Source: Cordia subcordata (lineage: Eukaryota; Streptophyta; Magnoliopsida; Boraginales; Cordiaceae). From it: 64,000 nucleotides of DNA. Positions 23,696 through 35,420 of the stretch are shown in pieces. The position numbers and the translations under genes were made by a program. The notes under the pieces are model-generated. The model was not told where the DNA came from. It did not search any database and worked only from the letters and a program-made list of their open reading frames with translations. Each line of letters opens with the position of its first letter. Within the stretch, counting starts at the first letter, position 1. The stretch covers positions 1,196,501 through 1,260,500 of the forward strand of contig JAPTOF010000012.1 in assembly GCA_028554755.1 (NCBI GenBank), given 5' to 3'.

Positions 23696-26600
23696 TTAGT
23701 TCATCATAGCTAGCTAGAGCTCCAACATTCTTTCTTTTTTCCAACAAGTAACATAAGCATCAACTTTTCTTGAGAAAAAGATAATAAAGTAATAATGCTG
23801 TTAAATTAGTTTAATTAGTTTGTTGTCAACTTTAAACTTTGAAATGCGAGTAAATATATTACTCATGTCTCAGGTTCACCACTAAATTAACTATTAGTTT
23901 TAACATAAGAATTATCACTTTTTGAAAAACGATATGCTTCAACGCTTCAAATTTCAGTTTTCTTTTTAGGTGAATGTGAAATTGAAAATATAGATTTTGC
24001 CGGCTTGCGCAATATGCGTTTTTTCAACAGAATTTTTAACCTTATATGACCAATTAAAAGTCAAACACCATTTTACCTTTGGCAAAACATTAGTACAATT
24101 TTATATTCATAGACCCAACTCATCTGAAAAGACAACTTCAAACTATATGATTTATAAAGATATATCACCATATAATATATGCTTAGAATATTGTCACATT
24201 ATTGGTCAGGAAACTTCTCAAAAGGGGCAGAAAAGTTGTTCACATGGGGAGAGGTCATGATAATATTGTTCACATCTGCTTGATTTTTTGGTGGGGTTGG
24301 AATAATAATAAGTACAAAAATTTGCCCCCCACAAAGATCCCAGTGAGAAACCCACGTTCAGAAGCCATACGGCAGATATGGAGCGCACCAAAAGCCGCGT
24401 TCTGCTGCTCTTGAGGATTTATTCAATGGAAGTGATTGACTACTACGATGAAGTGTACATGATGATGTGACATTCTTCCTCTTTGCAGGTTCAAATTTAA
24501 CAATCAATCAATTCAAACATTTCTAATTAATCTGGCAAAACCCATGACAATCTCGAATACAACTTGCAATTATCTTTTTTTCTTTTTTAATTCTCTTCCC
24601 GATTGACCGGCTTCTTAAAAAAAATAATAAACGGCAATAACTTAAAATAGCCGTCACACGTATGATATAGAGTGATTCATTCAAGATGACGAGTGTAAGC
24701 ATGAAGTGATGCCACATGAATCAACGGACGGCTTCAGATATAAAGATGATTAAACCTATAATTAAAATATGGACCTCTTTCACAATAGATTGGTTGATGA
24801 TAACGTTAGGAGTATTCTTTTAAGTAGGTTAAGTATTTAGGTTTAATAATATGCCTCTATTATCTTATACGATCAATTCCCTTCTTTAATAACTCTCCTT
24901 AAGTCTTAAAACGTAGCATAATCCCCCAAGTCATGCACATAGTCATGCAGAGACGCAATTCCATAGCATATATTGATATTGTTTCCATATTTCTACCTAT
25001 TGACTTTGCCGCACGAGGACTTTAGCTAGGCCTCGCTCCTGTGCGGGTATGGATCCAATTCAAGCACATGCATTAGGTCATATTCATAAGGGACTATACA
25101 AGATCTATCATAGTATACTCCAACATACAGTAATAGATAAATGTGAAAATTAGGAAAAGATGTCAAATTAAAACAATAAAAATTAAATTCAGATGAAGTT
25201 TGATTTCGATGGGTGTCAAAATAGCGTGTAGGTGAGTCTAAGTTGCTTTAGAGTTAAAAATGAAAAAAGAAAAAAGTTTCACTAGTCTATATGTAATGTG
25301 TTACGGAAATAAGAGATGATGATGAGTGCATAGAAAATATATTAGGGGGAAGAGAGTAATTTCTAATAATTCTATTTATACTACTGTTATTATTGAACAT
25401 ATGTTTTATTTATAGAAAGAACATTAGAACATTTATCTTTATCATTTGCTTAGATAATGAATATAAGATATATGGTCTATTGCGAATAATCTTACTTAAA
25501 TTTGAAATATAAATATGTTATCTAAATAAGAGTCTCATAAAGAATAAGTGTATATGGTATAGTAAAATTTTATTAGTTCATTCCTTGTCCCAAAAAATAT
25601 AATAGAAAATCTCAGTAAAACTTTTGTAGGTTTACTTCATGTCCCGATTAGATACAAGTACTCAAAATTCATCTTATTTCTTCTGACTAAAAGTAAGATA
25701 CTTATGATATATTATTTGAAGAAGTTTTTTAGTGTCCCCTTTTTTTGAAATAGTAAGTCGGGTGTTTTCTTTTTTCTTTTTTTTTCCCTTTTTTAAATCT
25801 TAAGAAGTTGGGTGTCACGTCACAACACTTGAGTTTTTTTTTTTCTTTCTTTTGTCATTTATTGGACTAAATGCTTCTTCATTTTTTTAAAGCTTGGATA
25901 AGGTGTCACACAGCGTTTCTTGGTTGCTTTTTCAACTTTTAAATATTTTATTTTTTTAATAGTTAAATATCATATCATGTTTTTCATTGACAAGTCAATA
26001 ATTTTGAGAAAATATAAGTTGATTTATTGTTCTTTAATCTTTTTTTATTTTTAAATTTAATGCATGTTTATATAAAGAATATAATTTCAATAAATTAAAA
26101 TAATACGAAACTTATGACATACGTTGCATGACGCAAATCCACACACTAGTTTAATTAACTAAAGCGGAAAGCTACAAGAAAACTTTGGCCCAAATTATTA
26201 CAAGAGAAAGCGCAAACCCAAAACCCAAATATCCCAACTAAGGCAAAAGCAAGCTCAAACTGATGTCCAAACAGCCCTGTTGCAGGATCGAAGACCAAAC
26301 CAAGCCCAATCTTTGGGCATGCTGCAAAAACTCCAGACATCTTAAAAAAAAAATAAAAAAATTAAAAACTTGGACTTTTGAAAAAAAAATCGTATTTGAT
26401 TTTGTTTTTCATTTTTTAATTCTTTTCTATGTTAGGCCGAATAATTAGTTTTTTTTTTCCTCTTTAAGGGGGCCAAAGGATATTTAGATATTACAGGCAA
26501 GTAATGGGAATCGATCCAACACTATTTACAGTTAGAGACAAACCATTAGACCACTAAGTCATTAGTCAGATAATTATTTTGAAGAGCATATTTTTTTAAA

Positions 26601-26744
26601 AAACATTCGAAAAAAGAAAAAAATTCAATCTAGTTTATAGCTAGATAATAAACCAAAAAAAAAAAAAAAAGAAAACGGTGGACAAAGATTATGATCCCAC
26701 GACAGGCACATAGGACAGCTGTCACCCGCATGAGCTGACATAAT

Positions 26745-26754
26745 GCCACGTGGC
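26745..26754. promoter_or_regulatory. palindromic G-box upstream of NHX4
   Basis: GCCACGTGGC, a perfect palindrome with the CACGTG G-box/ABRE core, lies about 215 bases before the NHX4 start codon. Such motifs bind bZIP and bHLH factors and are frequent in ABA- and salt-responsive promoters. Placement in the proximal promoter is seen; function is inferred. Confidence 0.5.
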
Positions 26755-26969
26755 TATCACAGGAAGCTCAAGCATCAGCGAGTGTCCGTTTCAAGAGCAA
26801 ACTCTAAACTCCAGATATATCTCTCTCAATTGTTGATTCAAAAGCCATCTATCTGATGATCAGCTCTACTAATTATCACATAGAATCAAAAAACTAACAT
26901 CATCATTACGTGACCCACCTCAAAGTGAAAGTGTGAAAAAGAAAAAAAGAAAGAAAGGAAAAAAAAAAG

Positions 26970-29900
26970 ATGGGGTTGGTGTTAGAATATGCAATGAGCG
27001 TTGCAAATGCAAGCCATGCACAGACCGTTGTACCCATGACAGTGTTCGTGGCGATACTATGTTTTTGTTTAGTCATCGGCCACTTGCTCGAAGAGAATCG
27101 TTGGGTTAACGAATCCATCACTGCTCTTCTTATCGTAAATTTCTCTACCTTAATTCGTGTTTCTTTTCTTTTTGTTTTTTTTTTTCGACGTATTCTTTTT
27201 TTTTTGGGGTTCAATTGGTTAGATTTTTAATTTTTTCAAAAAAAAAAAAGTGATGAAATTTACCCCATTTGTTTCTGATATATATTTTATTCCTTTGTGT
27301 TTAGGCGGAATTTTAGTAGTCTAGAGCTTTTAGCTAGGTGCCATGGCTGATGTTTTAATGTTGGGGTTGTTAAGAATGAGGAATGGTGCACGACCATACT
27401 TTAAATTTTATGATTTTTTTATTACGTTGGAGGCTACATTAGCTTACATGTCGAACTCAAACGAGCTAAACCGGAAATCTCACAAATTCCATGAACCAAG
27501 AATCAAGAGCTTGCTCACGTATTGAGTTCAAACGGGACAAACCAGAAAGAAATCTCATAAACACTCTGAATAAGTTAGACCAAGAATCAAGAGCTCAAAC
27601 GAATAAACAGTAAGAGATGGGTTATATAAGCATAACGTGAATCAATGTGAAGAATCAACGTGAAATGTGAAGAGTGGCTTAGGATCTTGTTGGGTTATAA
27701 GATGGGTTTTACATTTTATGATTTTTCAATGTGGGAGGGGTGTGTTCAGGGGACGTTCGGCACATGTATAAGTTTAGAGAGAGCCTTGCAAAGTTGACAT
27801 AGGAGACCAAGATGACCAGAAAGTAGTTCAAAGTACTATAATATAGTTAATATAACTTCACCGTTATTGCCGTGTAACTGTACTGTGACTTCATTGAATC
27901 TTCCGTCCAAATTCACTTTTGAGCCTAGTCTGCCATTTAACTTCTCTTTTTTTAAATTGAGTTTTGACTTTATTTGCAGTATGAATTTAGTACTTCTTGT
28001 CTAGTAGCACGCTTTGCTTTCTACAGTGCGTCTCATATGAAAATGCTGTTTGCTTATTGTTGTTTTGAGGGTTGCCTGAGTGGGGTAATTATCTTGTTGA
28101 TAAGCAAGGGGAGAAGTTCTCACATATTAAGATTCGACGAGGAGCTGTTCTTCATCTATCTTCTCCCACCAATAATATTCAATGCAGGGTAAGAAATAAT
28201 TCTCCTATAGATTATATTTTGCATTATTCAATCATGTGGCGGTACTTTTGGAAATTGTGTGTATTTTCAACAGATTCCAGGTCAAGAAGAAACAGTTCTT
28301 CCATAACTTCTTAACTATCATGCTGTTTGGTGTTATTGGCGTGTTTATATCGTCGTCTATTATTACAGCAGGTACTACTTGCTAGTGAATTTCTCTCATC
28401 CTTGTTAGTTATTTAAGGTCTTCTCAGTACTCTCGATTACATACAACTATACAAATAAAAGGCTGGGTATTATCAAGATCTTCTCAATATTCTTGGAAAT
28501 CTTGTCTTGATACAGGTAGCTGGTGGCTGTTTCCCAAATTCGATTTTCTTGGCCTGTCTGCACGTGACTACCTCGGTTAGATCCTTAATCTTTCACAAGG
28601 GCCGCCTGCAAAATAATTGTCTATCATGTAATTGACCTGCATTAATCTTTTCTTAATAAATTAATAAATGAAGCTGGAATGCACTATGTTTTCTTTTCAA
28701 ACAGGTATCGGTACTATCTTTTCATCAACAGATACAGTGTGCACTCTGCAGGTTGGTTAGACTGGTATGATTTTAGTATCTTAATTTACTGCGTCTGCGA
28801 GTTTTGTTTGCATTGTCTGAGACTCTGGGAGACGTATTCATGTGTAGGTCTTGCATCAAGATGAGACTCCGTTGCTGTACAGCCTAGTCTTTGGGGAAGG
28901 AGTAGTTAATGATGCCACTTCAGTTGTCCTCTTCAACGCAATTCAAAAGCTCGATGTTGCTAGACTAGATGGCTGGACAGGATTCCACATTATCTTAGAT
29001 TTCCTGTACTTGTTCTCTACGAGCACTGCTCTTGGAGTTGGTGTGAGTTCAATTTACATATTAACTTGTCCCCGAGGCATCTATCTCGAAATTAATCAAT
29101 TGAACTTGTTTGATGTTGTGCATCAATTTGCTTTTGGAGTTGTTGCGAGTTCAGTTACATATTAACCTGCTCCTGAGACATCTCTGTTCAAATGAATCAA
29201 TGCACTTATTGCTTCATTTTGCATCAGTTTAGAATTCTTACTTCTTAAAGTTTTCTTACTCGGGCAGCATATGTTGATGTTTAATGTTTCACATGTCTGA
29301 AGTAACAATTCAGATGGCGATTCAGTAGTAAATGCACAATTCCATAGATTTCCTTGCATTCACTAATTTAGCTGTCACCCTACTGACTACAGGCTGGGCT
29401 TTTAACATCATATATTCTTAAAGGCATGTACTTTGGCAGGTAAATTTTCATGTCCATTTGAATCCTCTTTGGGTTAAGGTTTGCTGATGAAAAACTATAT
29501 GTTTGTTGTTTGAGAAATTCATTGAGCAAATAAGACAAAACTCGGGAAGAGATAAGAAGGGGCTTTTCAATGTTTTTTGCGCACTAATTACGGTTCGTGA
29601 CTTTGCACTTTTCTTTCCCTTGATTGCAGTCACTCAACTGTTCGTGAGATAGCTCTTATGGTCCTAATGGCATATCTTTCGTACATGCTTGCGGAGGTAA
29701 AGAGCAGTGATTTAGTTCTTTCTGTTTCTCCATCTTTGGAAGATATTAGTTGGTTAATATTCCTTTGCCTCTTGATATGTATTACAATTGATACATGATT
29801 TGACTTGTAAATCATTGGCCACCACCAAAATAATCAACCCTATAAGAAATGTGATCGAGTAAAATATCTCTGCCTGGTGGCTAATGAGGTACATACACCA

Positions 29901-32048
29901 TTTGCATATGTGACATCTTCTTGCATTGTATCTATTGGTTTGTTTTTTAGTCTAGGCTTGTTATGAACAAGGACAGATAACCAAAAAAGCATGCAGAATA
30001 TTGCTTGTAACAGATTGTTTGGCATACGTCTAGCCTCTTTTTTTAAAGTTTGTTCTTCACACAGTTGTGTATGTATTTTTTGAGATCTTGTAGCTGATGA
30101 GCATACAATGGTGTTGATTATTGCAGCTCTTAGACCTCAGTGGCATTCTGACGGTCTTCTTTTGTGGGATATTCATGTCACATTACGCATGGCATAACGT
30201 GACTGACAGTTCAAAAGTTACTACAAGGCATGTCTGATGAAATTCATTAGCAAATCTTGGGTGGTAATGCTTGCAAAGGTGCATGTGACGTGATTATGCT
30301 GCAAGTTATCATCCTGAGCTTGCTGCTTATGAGTTGTCCACTCTCTAAACAGAAATTTAAATTAATGGGGAGACAGAATAAATTTGGGATCTTTTTTGTT
30401 TTTATGATGTAAGATTTTCCTTCTTCAATTGCAGACATGTGTTTGCGACAATGTCTTTCATTGCGGAGACATTCATCTTTCTGTACGTGGGGATGGACGC
30501 TCTGGACATTGAGAAATGGAAATCAAGCAAATTAAGGTGAGACTTATTTTCAAGATCATCAGATGTAGGACTCAAACTAGTATCAAAATGATGAATACTA
30601 TTCAGTTTTGAGGAGCAGTTGGTTTCCTTTGAATAAACAATTAGTGAGGCATCCTTTTACGAGCTAAGCTCTAGCCTTCAGATCTGAAGGGATGTTTGTT
30701 GATTGATCTTAACATGAACTATGATATCCTTTATTGAGTTTTCTATCATGACTGATCCTGGAACGGGGACTTGGTGGACCTCTTGGTTAGCAGCTTATCT
30801 CCTTCAATTGAAGGAGAACTCATTCTGATTCATGGAGTTTCAATAACTAGTCAATTTTTTCATGTTAAAGGACTACTGTATCTATGGCCAAGCCCTTCTT
30901 GACAACCTTCATCTAACATGATGTCCTTGTAGCAGAATCACCCTTCTCAATCATAACCAAAAAAAAAAAAAAGAAATTGTATTAGTTGAGCAGGCATACC
31001 TTGCACTCTTTATTTTCTTTCTGAATAAACTTAATCAATGACATACCGTTCAGTACTTGATTGAACTAGATTTATGTCCTAATACTAGTCATGAGGTGGT
31101 TTGATAATGTTTAGGCTCAATTTGTTGTAATTTTGGCATATTAGATATAATTAGATTGACCAATTGCTGTAATTGACAAGCTCTTTTTTCTGCTTATTTT
31201 CCAGCGTTTGGTCTTCGTTTAAAGTATATAGCACTGTGATGTTACTTATACTCCTTGGGCGTGCTGCATTTGTGTTCCCCCTGTCTGCTTTATCCAATTA
31301 CATGAACCGTGCGGCAACAAGGTCATCAATCATAACAGTGAAGCAGCAGGTCAGTAAATTGACCATTTCCCCTGGAAGCCATTATCATACATATAACTGA
31401 GGACCTTTTGTATTCTTTCGTCTCTGTCCAAGCAGATGGTAATCTGGTGGGCTGGGCTTATGAGGGGAGCAGTTTCCATTGCTTTGGCATTCAAACAGGT
31501 GTCGGTCAACTCCAATTATAATGTTGCTTACTTTCCTGAGATCCGGGAACGGCAGATATTCTGTTACTTTATCTTCTCTTGTTGCTCTCGTCTGTGCAGT
31601 TCACTCATTCTGGTGTTGCTCTGGATCCCATAGATGCTGGGTTGGTGACCACTACGATTGTCATTGTACTCTTTAGCACAATCGTAAGTACACTAGGCAT
31701 AGAGCCAGCTTGATGTAATCTATCTCCCTACGTGTTCTTTCGCCTGAGAATCACATATTTTTGCAGGTCTTTGGATTTTTGACGCAGCCACTTGTAAGTT
31801 ATCTGCTTCCTCATCAAGCTAATACTAGCAACATTGAACACGAACCAAGTATCACAAAAGAGGACACAAGACTCCCTTTGCTATCCTTTGAAGAATCCAC
31901 AGCAACTAATATTCTCCGGGCCAAGGATAGTTTTTCCATGCTGATGGAAAGACCAGTTTACACAATCCACTCCTATTGGAGAAGGTTCGACGATGCCTAC
32001 ATGAGACCAATATTTGGCGGGCCAAGACGTGAAGAATCATCCTGCTAA
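26970..32048 (+). CDS. NHX4: vacuolar Na+(K+)/H+ antiporter, NHX4-like
   Basis: Fourteen exons (26970-27134, 28070-28188, 28274-28371, 28516-28575, 28705-28751, 28848-29042, 29393-29439, 29630-29696, 30127-30227, 30435-30536, 31205-31349, 31436-31498, 31600-31683, 31767-32048) join without a stop to 524 residues, the usual class-I NHX length. NHX proteins exchange vacuolar protons for cytosolic Na+ or K+ at the tonoplast, serving salt tolerance and pH/K+ homeostasis. The amiloride-site motif LFFIYLLPPI is at about 81-90, SSTDTVCTL with its Asp at about 157, and FGEGVVNDATSVV with the ion-binding Asn-Asp pair at about 184-185. The tail, with LPLLSFEES, RPVYTIHSYWRRFDDAYMRP and IFGGPRRE, and the N-terminal CFCLVIGHLLEENRWVNES resemble NHX4 more than NHX1/2. 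Intron 9 has a GC donor; no nearby GT keeps the frame. Intron 1 is 935 bases and holds an imperfect tandem repeat of about 75 bases at 27450-27600. Confidence 0.93.
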
Positions 32049-32643
32049 GCTAATCTTCAACAGAGGACAAGATGACAGAAGTGATCTTGTTAGAGGACTT
32101 TGCAAAATCCAATATAAATAGAATCCATGTTGCTCAAGAGCTTCGGATAATATGTTGCCGGGGCTGAAGGGAATTCTTGTGGACATGCCAGGTTTCTGGA
32201 ATTCGTTGGAAACTCAAAGCTACAATTTAAGTTGGCAAAATCTATGTTAGAGGAGCGTGAATCGTTCTGTATAATATAGTCCCACTGTTTGGGGGTTGAT
32301 ATGTCGATTGAATTGTCTTATGCTCAGTGTCTGAATCAGAATTCATGTCTAGGCCAATAAAATCTACGAGGAATAGGGATTAAGAGTAAAGTTATATCAT
32401 CGGGTTGGGTCGTCGTCATTTTCTCCCCCTTAGTTCTTATCATTTATCATGGAATCATATTCCTGAAAGTTTCAGGGTGATTGCAAACAATAAATCATAC
32501 ATCAACTCATGGGAAGAAATAGATGAAAGAAGAAATATTATTGAATACTCAGATACATTGACTTCATCATCAAATAAAAACGGTGCATATTAGTGATACA
32601 GAGAATGTATCAACATAACAGCAATCTCATTGCGGTTTCTTTG
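32049..32643. other. convergent 3' regions of NHX4 and lipid-transfer gene
   Basis: About 595 bases separate the two stop codons, which face each other. The stretch should contain both 3' untranslated regions; AATAAA-like words occur at about 32356 and 32572. No other gene is visible. Confidence 0.5.
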
Positions 32644-32952
32644 TTACAGTTTGGCTTTACACTGCCATGGGAGCTTCAGACCACACTTCTTTGGCACAAC
32701 CAATGCGTTTGCAGGTTTTACGCCGTACTTGACGAGTTCAGACTTGAAATTGCAGAGACAACGCAAGTCTGCCTTCTGCAGAACACGGCAGCAGGCCTTC
32801 GTGGGAGGCGGGGGCGGCTGACCAGTTAGTGCCGGAAGACACTCCGCGAGCTCGGAGATCTTGACGTTGCAAATGGTTTTGCCGCTCGCCGTTGCAACAA
32901 GCAGCACCACCAACGTGCATATCACCATCACCATGCTGCTGCACTTGCCCAT
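32644..32952 (-). CDS. DIR1-like non-specific lipid-transfer protein
   Basis: A single exon of 102 residues. A hydrophobic signal peptide (MGKCSSMVMVICTLVVLLVA, then TASG) precedes a compact domain with the eight-cysteine pattern of plant lipid-transfer proteins: C, C, CC, CxC, C, C, seen as ICNVKISELAEC, KACCRVLQ, LRCLCNFK, PKKCGL and WQC. The spacing and the ADLRCLCNFK / GVKPANALVVPKKCGL segments resemble the DIR1 type, whose founding member is an apoplastic carrier in systemic acquired resistance. A PPPPP run precedes the CC pair; DIR1-type proteins often have prolines that suggest SH3 ligands. An in-frame ATG ten codons upstream (32982) exists; the TATA-like element about 50 bases upstream and the signal peptide favour 32952. 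Its lipid and role here are unknown. Confidence 0.88.
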   Translation of the reverse strand: MGKCSSMVMVICTLVVLLVATASGKTICNVKISELAECLPALTGQPPPPPTKACCRVLQKADLRCLCNFKSELVKYGVKPANALVVPKKCGLKLPWQCKAKL

Positions 32953-32999
32953 TTTTGCCCACAAGCTCAATCTATTACACATTATATGCTTGATGCAGA

Positions 33000-33009
33000 G
33001 CTATATATA
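33000..33009 (-). promoter_or_regulatory. TATA-box-like site of the lipid-transfer gene
   Basis: On the minus strand TTATATATAG lies about 50 bases before the chosen start codon. Transcription starting some 30 bases downstream would begin near 32975, after the upstream in-frame ATG at 32982, and so would use the ATG at 32952. Confidence 0.45.
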
Positions 33010-35355
33010 ACGTGTGATAAAGGATACTTGTGTCTTAAATCTTCTAAGATATTTCTTCATTTTAATAGAATAAATATTTTAAAATAAAATCGTTCCAAAC
33101 ACATAACAATCTACTAAAAATTTATGCATTGACCATCATGTGAACCCAGCACTAGGATGCGATTGGACTATTCCAAGCGTGGATGCCTTTTGGTATTGGC
33201 ATGTAGTTGATGAAAGAATTAAGTAAGGGAAATCATAGCTAAGCCCGTGAATTAAAGAGAATATTTTAACGTGAAAACATGTGTATTGCCCACATATATG
33301 CACAATTACAGTCCGTGAAGCAGCGGAGCTAGGATTGGCGCATGTTTATGTATAAATTTTTTATATAAATTTAAAAATTAGATGCGAAGATATATAATAA
33401 GTTAATATGATAATTATGTTTTAATACACAAAAAATATAAAATTAATAAATAAAGTGATTATAAATAAGACCATGTTTTATAATTGTTCTTGTTTCATAT
33501 TTTAAAATAATTGAATATTCTAGATACTATCAATGTTATCAAATATATCTCCTATATATGTGGTCAAGTAACCATTTATTTCTTTTTTTTATTATTCTTT
33601 TCTCGTTTCTTTCTTCTTCTTCTTTTCTCTCTCTTTTCTGTTTATTGTTTTTACATGATACAACAAATTACAAATTTATAATTTCGTTATGTTCCAAATT
33701 TATCTTTTTATTTTCTTGCTTAAAAAATCAAAAGACAATAATGATACTGTCTTCATCAAGAACACACCTTTGTCATGAGGAGGTGCATTTTTGTTGTGGA
33801 GGCATGCACTTTCCATAAGTTAGTATCTCATCACAACAAAAATTATTTAGAAAATACTAATAACTTATTTTAGAAGAAGCTAGGCAGTGCTTGACATATG
33901 TGGCTCAGCCACTGCTGTGAGGTTTTGCAGAATTTGTTCGTAAAATTTTTAGGTAGGACTCATGGAATTATCTTATCATCTTATAGGGTGTTTGGGCGTG
34001 TGACGAAAGAAGAAAAGAGGAAAAAAAAGGGGAAAAGAAAGCACTGAAGTTACAAGGAGATAGGCTACAAGTTTATTACTGGTCCAGTGGCATAATCTTT
34101 AGAGATTTCGAGATGAATTCTTAATGATACAAGAACTTTGTTATTAACGTTTGACCTTTTTCTAATAATAATGATAATCAATATCGATTTATATTATTGT
34201 ATGATCAGAAATTATGCCATATCTTCTCTTCTTGTCTTAGACAAAGAATGTCACCGATGTGGACTCCGATATTAGCCTGTTTGCTTGCTCTCCAGATTGC
34301 AGGGTCATAGCTTTTAGTTTGAACGTTTTGCAAATTACCAAAAGTCTTAGCAATAACATTGCACTGCGCAAGCTCCGCAAAAAAAAAAAAAAAAAAAAAA
34401 AACATTGCACTGCGCTCTACCGTGCCTGGAGTTGCACTAGTTTTAAGGGCCCATCTTGAATTTATGTTTATGCCCATTCATTTATGAGCATTTAACCCTT
34501 ACACCTCCTATTACGTGTATATTTGTACTGAAATACTAAATTATTATAATAATATTTTATACGATCATATAAATACATGATATGTATAACGCACTCAGAA
34601 TAAGAGATATAATATTCTTAATCAGTTCTATTACAAACTAAAAAAATAAATGTTATTTAAATGACATTTCGTGCAAATGTACGGGAGCTATGTTCGTGAT
34701 GATGAAAAAGAAAGAAATACTGAAGACGTAGTGGTCAAGTGTTATGTCCCTCGTGCTTAGTGTGAGTAAGTTTAAGAATCAATTCCCACTAATTATATAT
34801 TATGATCATCACGTTTGGCCAACCAATGGCGCATCTTACCAAATTCTTCCTTTCTTTGGGTGAAAAAAGCGACATTGATGATGAAGTACGAAACAACGCA
34901 ATCATCCGAAGTGTACTTTAGCGACCCAATCATTTACTCCATTAATAGATCTATAAATATATTGGAACATAAAATTATTATTTCCAGCAGTAACAATCTT
35001 TTGAACTTCTTACATCATCTATTATAATGTGTATTCCATCAATATTTTTTCAATGCTTTACTGGGTTGTTATGTGCTAGCATGTATTTTTTTTTCAAATA
35101 ATACTAAGTTATGATGCTTTCTTTAATGGACTATTTGATAGCTGCTTTTTTTTTTTTTCCTTAACCCCATTTCCAACCCAATTCCTCATTCCCTCTTAGC
35201 CACTCGAGCTATTCCTTTATCTTATTTATAGCTTCTTGAATAGGACTGATTTAGATTGAAGTGCAAAATCATGCTTTAAAAAATAAAATTGATAATGATG
35301 CTTTATTTTGATAAACACATCATCGTGCAATATTTGTATACATCACAATAAGAAA

Positions 35356-35420
35356 AATATGTCAAGGACTAATTACGCATACTTTTTGAATATGTCAAGT
35401 ACTAATTACGCATACTTTTT
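35356..35420. repeat. 33-bp tandem repeat, two copies
   Basis: Two adjacent copies of a unit beginning AATATGTCAAG and ending ACGCATACTTTTT differ at one base (GGACT against GTACT). They lie in intergenic DNA. Confidence 0.85.

Larger units (their letters stand above)
19051..26969. other. 7.9 kb intergenic region rich in MITE-like elements
   Basis: No gene could be supported between the divergently transcribed GDPD-like gene and NHX4. Short open frames here match no family I know. The region contains several inverted-repeat elements (listed separately), a TG microsatellite at about 19626-19648, A/T runs, and AT-rich repeats at 22870-23310. The last few hundred bases are the probable NHX4 promoter and 5' untranslated region. 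Confidence 0.55.

Noticed and set aside
23997..24414. Overlapping open frames of 87 and 70 codons upstream of NHX4
   Set aside because: No recognisable domain, no promoter or codon signal, and surrounding DNA is repeat-rich; chance frames are likely.
26155..26340. Minus-strand 61-codon frame with phenylalanine-rich sequence
   Set aside because: It does not match a family I know and lacks flanking exons; left unannotated.
26490..26575. tRNA-like word pattern (GGGAATCGATCC ... CCATTAGACCACTAAGTCA)
   Set aside because: It resembles tRNA-derived debris common in plant DNA, but no complete cloverleaf could be folded by eye.
32593..32829. Plus-strand frames opposite the lipid-transfer gene
   Set aside because: Antisense shadows of the cysteine-rich coding exon.
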